Assembly (NCBI GenBank): GCA_902574995.1
Contig: CACGPP010000001.1
Coordinates: forward strand, 266,631-330,630
DNA length: 64,000 nt
Origin: an uncultured Alphaproteobacteria bacterium
Lineage (GTDB): Bacteria; Pseudomonadota; Alphaproteobacteria; HIMB59
Direction: 5' to 3'
Positions 61,552 through 64,000 of the stretch are shown here, one piece after another. The notes beneath the pieces were generated by a model, which was not told where the DNA came from, made no database searches, and saw only the letters and a list, made by a program, of their open reading frames with translations. A program made the position numbers and the translations under genes. How positions within the stretch are numbered: the stretch's first letter is position 1; every line of letters starts with the position of its first letter.

Positions 61552-64000
61552 GTTATTATTTCCATGACATTGTTTATATTTTTTTCCTGATCCACAGGGA
61601 CAAGGTTCATTCCTTCCAATTTTTTTAGATATAGGTTCAAAATTTTTGTCTTCTTGACTTTCATTTTTTTTTTCAACTCTAATATTGTTTAAAACTAACA
61701 CCATTTGCTTTTGAATTTCATATATTAGTTGATTAAAAGCACTTAAAGAGGCCTTACGAAATTCATTAACCGGATCTTTCCCTCCATATCCACTGAGACT
61801 AACAGACATGCGTATATTAGTAAGTTCTTGGATGTGGTTATGCCAATTTTTATCTAGAATAGAAAGGCTTACTTGTCTTAGTATAAAAATATATGCATTA
61901 GTATGTTTTGCATAATTTTCGTCTTTTATTTTTTTAAAAGAGGACAAATAGTGATCTTTGTTATTATTTTCATCTTCTTTAATAAAAGATAATAAGTCTG
62001 AGAATTTCTTTATTTCCTCTTTTTCACTTTCTAATAAATTAGATATAAATTCATCCTCAGTTTCTTGAATAAAATTTATTATGTCTTCATTAATTATAGT
62101 TTCTCTTTTGGAGTAAATAATATTTCTTTGTTTATCAATAATATTATCAAACTCTAATAACTGTTTTCTAATATCAAAATTATGACCTTCAACCCTTTTT
62201 TGAGCTCTTTCAATTGATGAAGTTAACCATTTATGCTCAATAACTTCTCCTTTTTTGAGACCCAAAGTTGAAAGCATAGATTGAAGTTTTTCTGATCCAA
62301 AAATTCTCATTAGGTCATCTTCTAAAGAGACAAAAAATATACTTTCTCCAGGATCTCCTTGTCTTCCAGATCTCCCTCTTAATTGGTTATCTATTCTTCT
62401 ACTTTCGTGCCTTTCGGTGCCTAAAATACATAACCCACCCATATCAATTACCTTCTGATAATCACTCTCATTAAAATTTTTATCTATTTCTGGATTACCA
62501 CCTAATCTTATATCGGTACCTCTACCTGCCATATTAGTAGCAACCGTTACTTGCGAGGGTTTGCCTGCCAAAGCAATAATTTCAGCCTCATTCTCATGAT
62601 TTTTTGCATTTAAAACATTGTGAGGAATATTGTTAGTAGTTAATATATTTGAAATAAAATTTGATTTTTCAATTGAAGTTGTACCTACTAATATAGGTTG
62701 ACCTTTTTCATATTTTTCTTTCACCAAGTCTAAAACAGCTTTGTATTTTTCGTCCGGAGTTTTATAAATTTGATCATTTTGATCAATTCTGATCATAGGT
62801 TTATTAGTAGGTATTTCTATTACACTCAAGCCATATATTTCCAAAAACTCTTCTGACTCAGTAAGAGCGGTACCAGTCATCCCAGATAACTTTTGATATT
62901 TTTTAAAATAATTTTGAAAAGTTATACTTGCTAAAGTAATACTCTCTTCTTGTATTTTAAGATTCTCTTTAGCTTCCAAAGATTGATGAAGACCCTCACC
63001 AAATCTTCTTCCTTCTGCTAATCTACCTGAGAACTCATCTATGACAATAATTTGTCCATCTTTTACAACATAATCTTTGTCTCTTTCATACAAAAAACGT
63101 GCTTTAAGTGATTGATTTATAATTTGATAAGCCTCTAAATTTTCATTATCAAACAAACTATTTCCTTTCAAAAAATTAATTTTTTTTAGGTTGAATTCTA
63201 TTTTCTTAATACCGGTGTCTATAAGCAAAACATTTTTTCTTTCTTCATTTATCTCAACATCGCTTTTTAGGAGGTCTTGAGTAATTTCATAGCATAATTT
63301 AAAAAGTTTAATGGGAGTCTTCACAGGTCCTGAAATTCCCAAAGGTGACCTAGACTCATCGATTAGTACTGAGTCAGCCTCATCAATTAAAGCTATATGA
63401 TGCTCATTTTGCATTTTTGGTTGATTGATACCTCTTAAATTATCTCTTAAAAAATCAAAGCAAAATTCATTATTATTTCCATATACGACATGAGATTTAT
63501 AGCTACTTACTTTTTCTTCAACAGTTTGGCTGTTTTGAATGTATGAACAACTTATGTTTAAGTATTCAAAAATTGGTCCCATCCAAAGAGAGTCTCTTTT
63601 TGCTAAATAATCATTAACAGTAATTAAATGAACTTTTTTATTTAAGACATAATTTAATATGATTGGAATTGTTGCTGCAAGTGTTTTGCCTTCTCCTGTT
63701 TTCATTTCAGCAACAAATCCATGATAAAGAGCAATACCTCCGATTATTTGAGAGTCATAATGTCTGAGTTCAATAGTTCTTTTTGATATTTCTCTCAATA
63801 GAGCACATACGAAACTTATATCCTCATCTGACAACTCCTCTTTTTGATTAGAAATATAATTTTTTTTTAAGTTTTCAATTTTATGAGTCATTTCTTCTTT
63901 TGATAAATTTGAAATATCTGTTTCTAATTGATTTATATTATTTAAATATTTATCTGAAATTTCTTTAATTAAATTTGAATTTTTTTTTGAGGAAAAAAAA
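61534..64000 (-). CDS. secA: Preprotein translocase ATPase SecA (5' end beyond window)
   Basis: SecA drives secretory proteins through SecYEG. The frame is open to the window edge: upstream of the Met at 63891 it continues in frame (LIKEISDKYLNNINQLETDI), matching the usual SecA N-terminus, so the true start lies beyond 64000. Motifs: EMKTGEGKTLAATIPI (Walker A, about 57 residues after that Met), LIDEADSVLIDESRSPL (Walker B), TIAGMTGTALTESEEF-type sequence (YQKLSGMTGTALTE), TNMAGRGTDIRLGGNP and LRGRSGRQGDPGES. The C-terminus carries the SEC-C zinc motif CPCGSGKKYKQCHG. At least 822 residues are visible. It overlaps the convergent accA by 18 bp. Confidence 0.97.
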   Translation of the reverse strand, partial: FFSSKKNSNLIKEISDKYLNNINQLETDISNLSKEEMTHKIENLKKNYISNQKEELSDEDISFVCALLREISKRTIELRHYDSQIIGGIALYHGFVAEMKTGEGKTLAATIPIILNYVLNKKVHLITVNDYLAKRDSLWMGPIFEYLNISCSYIQNSQTVEEKVSSYKSHVVYGNNNEFCFDFLRDNLRGINQPKMQNEHHIALIDEADSVLIDESRSPLGISGPVKTPIKLFKLCYEITQDLLKSDVEINEERKNVLLIDTGIKKIEFNLKKINFLKGNSLFDNENLEAYQIINQSLKARFLYERDKDYVVKDGQIIVIDEFSGRLAEGRRFGEGLHQSLEAKENLKIQEESITLASITFQNYFKKYQKLSGMTGTALTESEEFLEIYGLSVIEIPTNKPMIRIDQNDQIYKTPDEKYKAVLDLVKEKYEKGQPILVGTTSIEKSNFISNILTTNNIPHNVLNAKNHENEAEIIALAGKPSQVTVATNMAGRGTDIRLGGNPEIDKNFNESDYQKVIDMGGLCILGTERHESRRIDNQLRGRSGRQGDPGESIFFVSLEDDLMRIFGSEKLQSMLSTLGLKKGEVIEHKWLTSSIERAQKRVEGHNFDIRKQLLEFDNIIDKQRNIIYSKRETIINEDIINFIQETEDEFISNLLESEKEEIKKFSDLLSFIKEDENNNKDHYLSSFKKIKDENYAKHTNAYIFILRQVSLSILDKNWHNHIQELTNIRMSVSLSGYGGKDPVNEFRKASLSAFNQLIYEIQKQMVLVLNNIRVEKKNESQEDKNFEPISKKIGRNEPCPCGSGKKYKQCHGNNNSNNII

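Overview
This 64 kb window is chromosomal DNA from a very AT-rich, compact alphaproteobacterium. The class assignment rests on a circularly permuted, two-piece tmRNA gene with the tag ANDNELALAA, on alphaproteobacterial gene orders (rng next to tRNA-Phe; polyprenyl synthase / tRNA methyltransferase / S49 peptidase / GlyRS; BolA / DnaJ-like / CobS / CobT; aroB / aroK near xerD), and on class I LysRS and the CobST pair. Low GC, frequent 1-35 bp overlaps, convergent genes sharing stop regions and many GTG/TTG starts suggest a streamlined, probably marine planktonic lineage such as the SAR11- or HIMB59-like groups. That placement is inference.

Layout. 1-5.6 kb: an accessory-looking stretch with the Anbu proteasome-like hydrolase (cut by the window edge), its circularly permuted ATP-grasp partner facing the other way, an exported ASPIC/UnbV repeat protein, an exported Cys-rich unknown and a cluster of small membrane proteins. 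5.6-13 kb: clpB, then murA-hisG-hisD-infA-rng facing tRNA-Phe. 13-15.8 kb: small proteins of the MazG-like, SnoaL-like and zinc-ribbon types, then the ssrA (tmRNA) gene with a short island beside its 3' end. The island carries a PEBP-family gene between copies of an 11-bp repeat and a degenerate copy of the ssrA end. 15.8-21.8 kb: thyX, an Mrp-like ATPase, hflK-hflC-degP-type protease-miaA. 21.8-26.7 kb: branched-chain amino acid genes ilvB-ilvN-ilvC-leuA. 26.7-32.5 kb: the elongasome operon mreB-mreC-mreD-mrdA-rodA, extended by a cupin and a DUF6165 gene. 32.5-41.7 kb: apt, panB, polyprenyl synthase, tRNA methyltransferase, S49 peptidase, single-chain GlyRS, ygfZ, a GT9 glycosyltransferase, pyrC, purK, purE. 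41.7-45.7 kb: two SDR genes around a photolyase-like gene, then heme A synthase. 45.8-51.8 kb: ferredoxin, class I LysRS, pyrD, HAD phosphatase, rpmB, queuosine-precursor transporter, tgt. 51.8-58.1 kb: cobT, cobS, DnaJ-like, bolA, CorC-like, aroB, aroK. 58.2-64 kb: two exported or anchored unknowns, a XerC/D recombinase, accA and secA (cut by the window edge).

Most genes are housekeeping. The points most worth following are: Tgt has lost all but one of its zinc ligands and is coupled to a queuosine-precursor transporter; the Anbu/ATP-grasp pair; the remnant island at ssrA; the single-chain GlyRS sitting where alphaproteobacteria usually carry glyQ-glyS; a photolyase-family protein lacking the C-terminal iron-sulfur cysteines; an SDR without its catalytic tyrosine; and divergent genes whose start codons overlap. 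I did not find a CRISPR array, transposase, toxin-antitoxin pair, restriction system or secondary-metabolite cluster.
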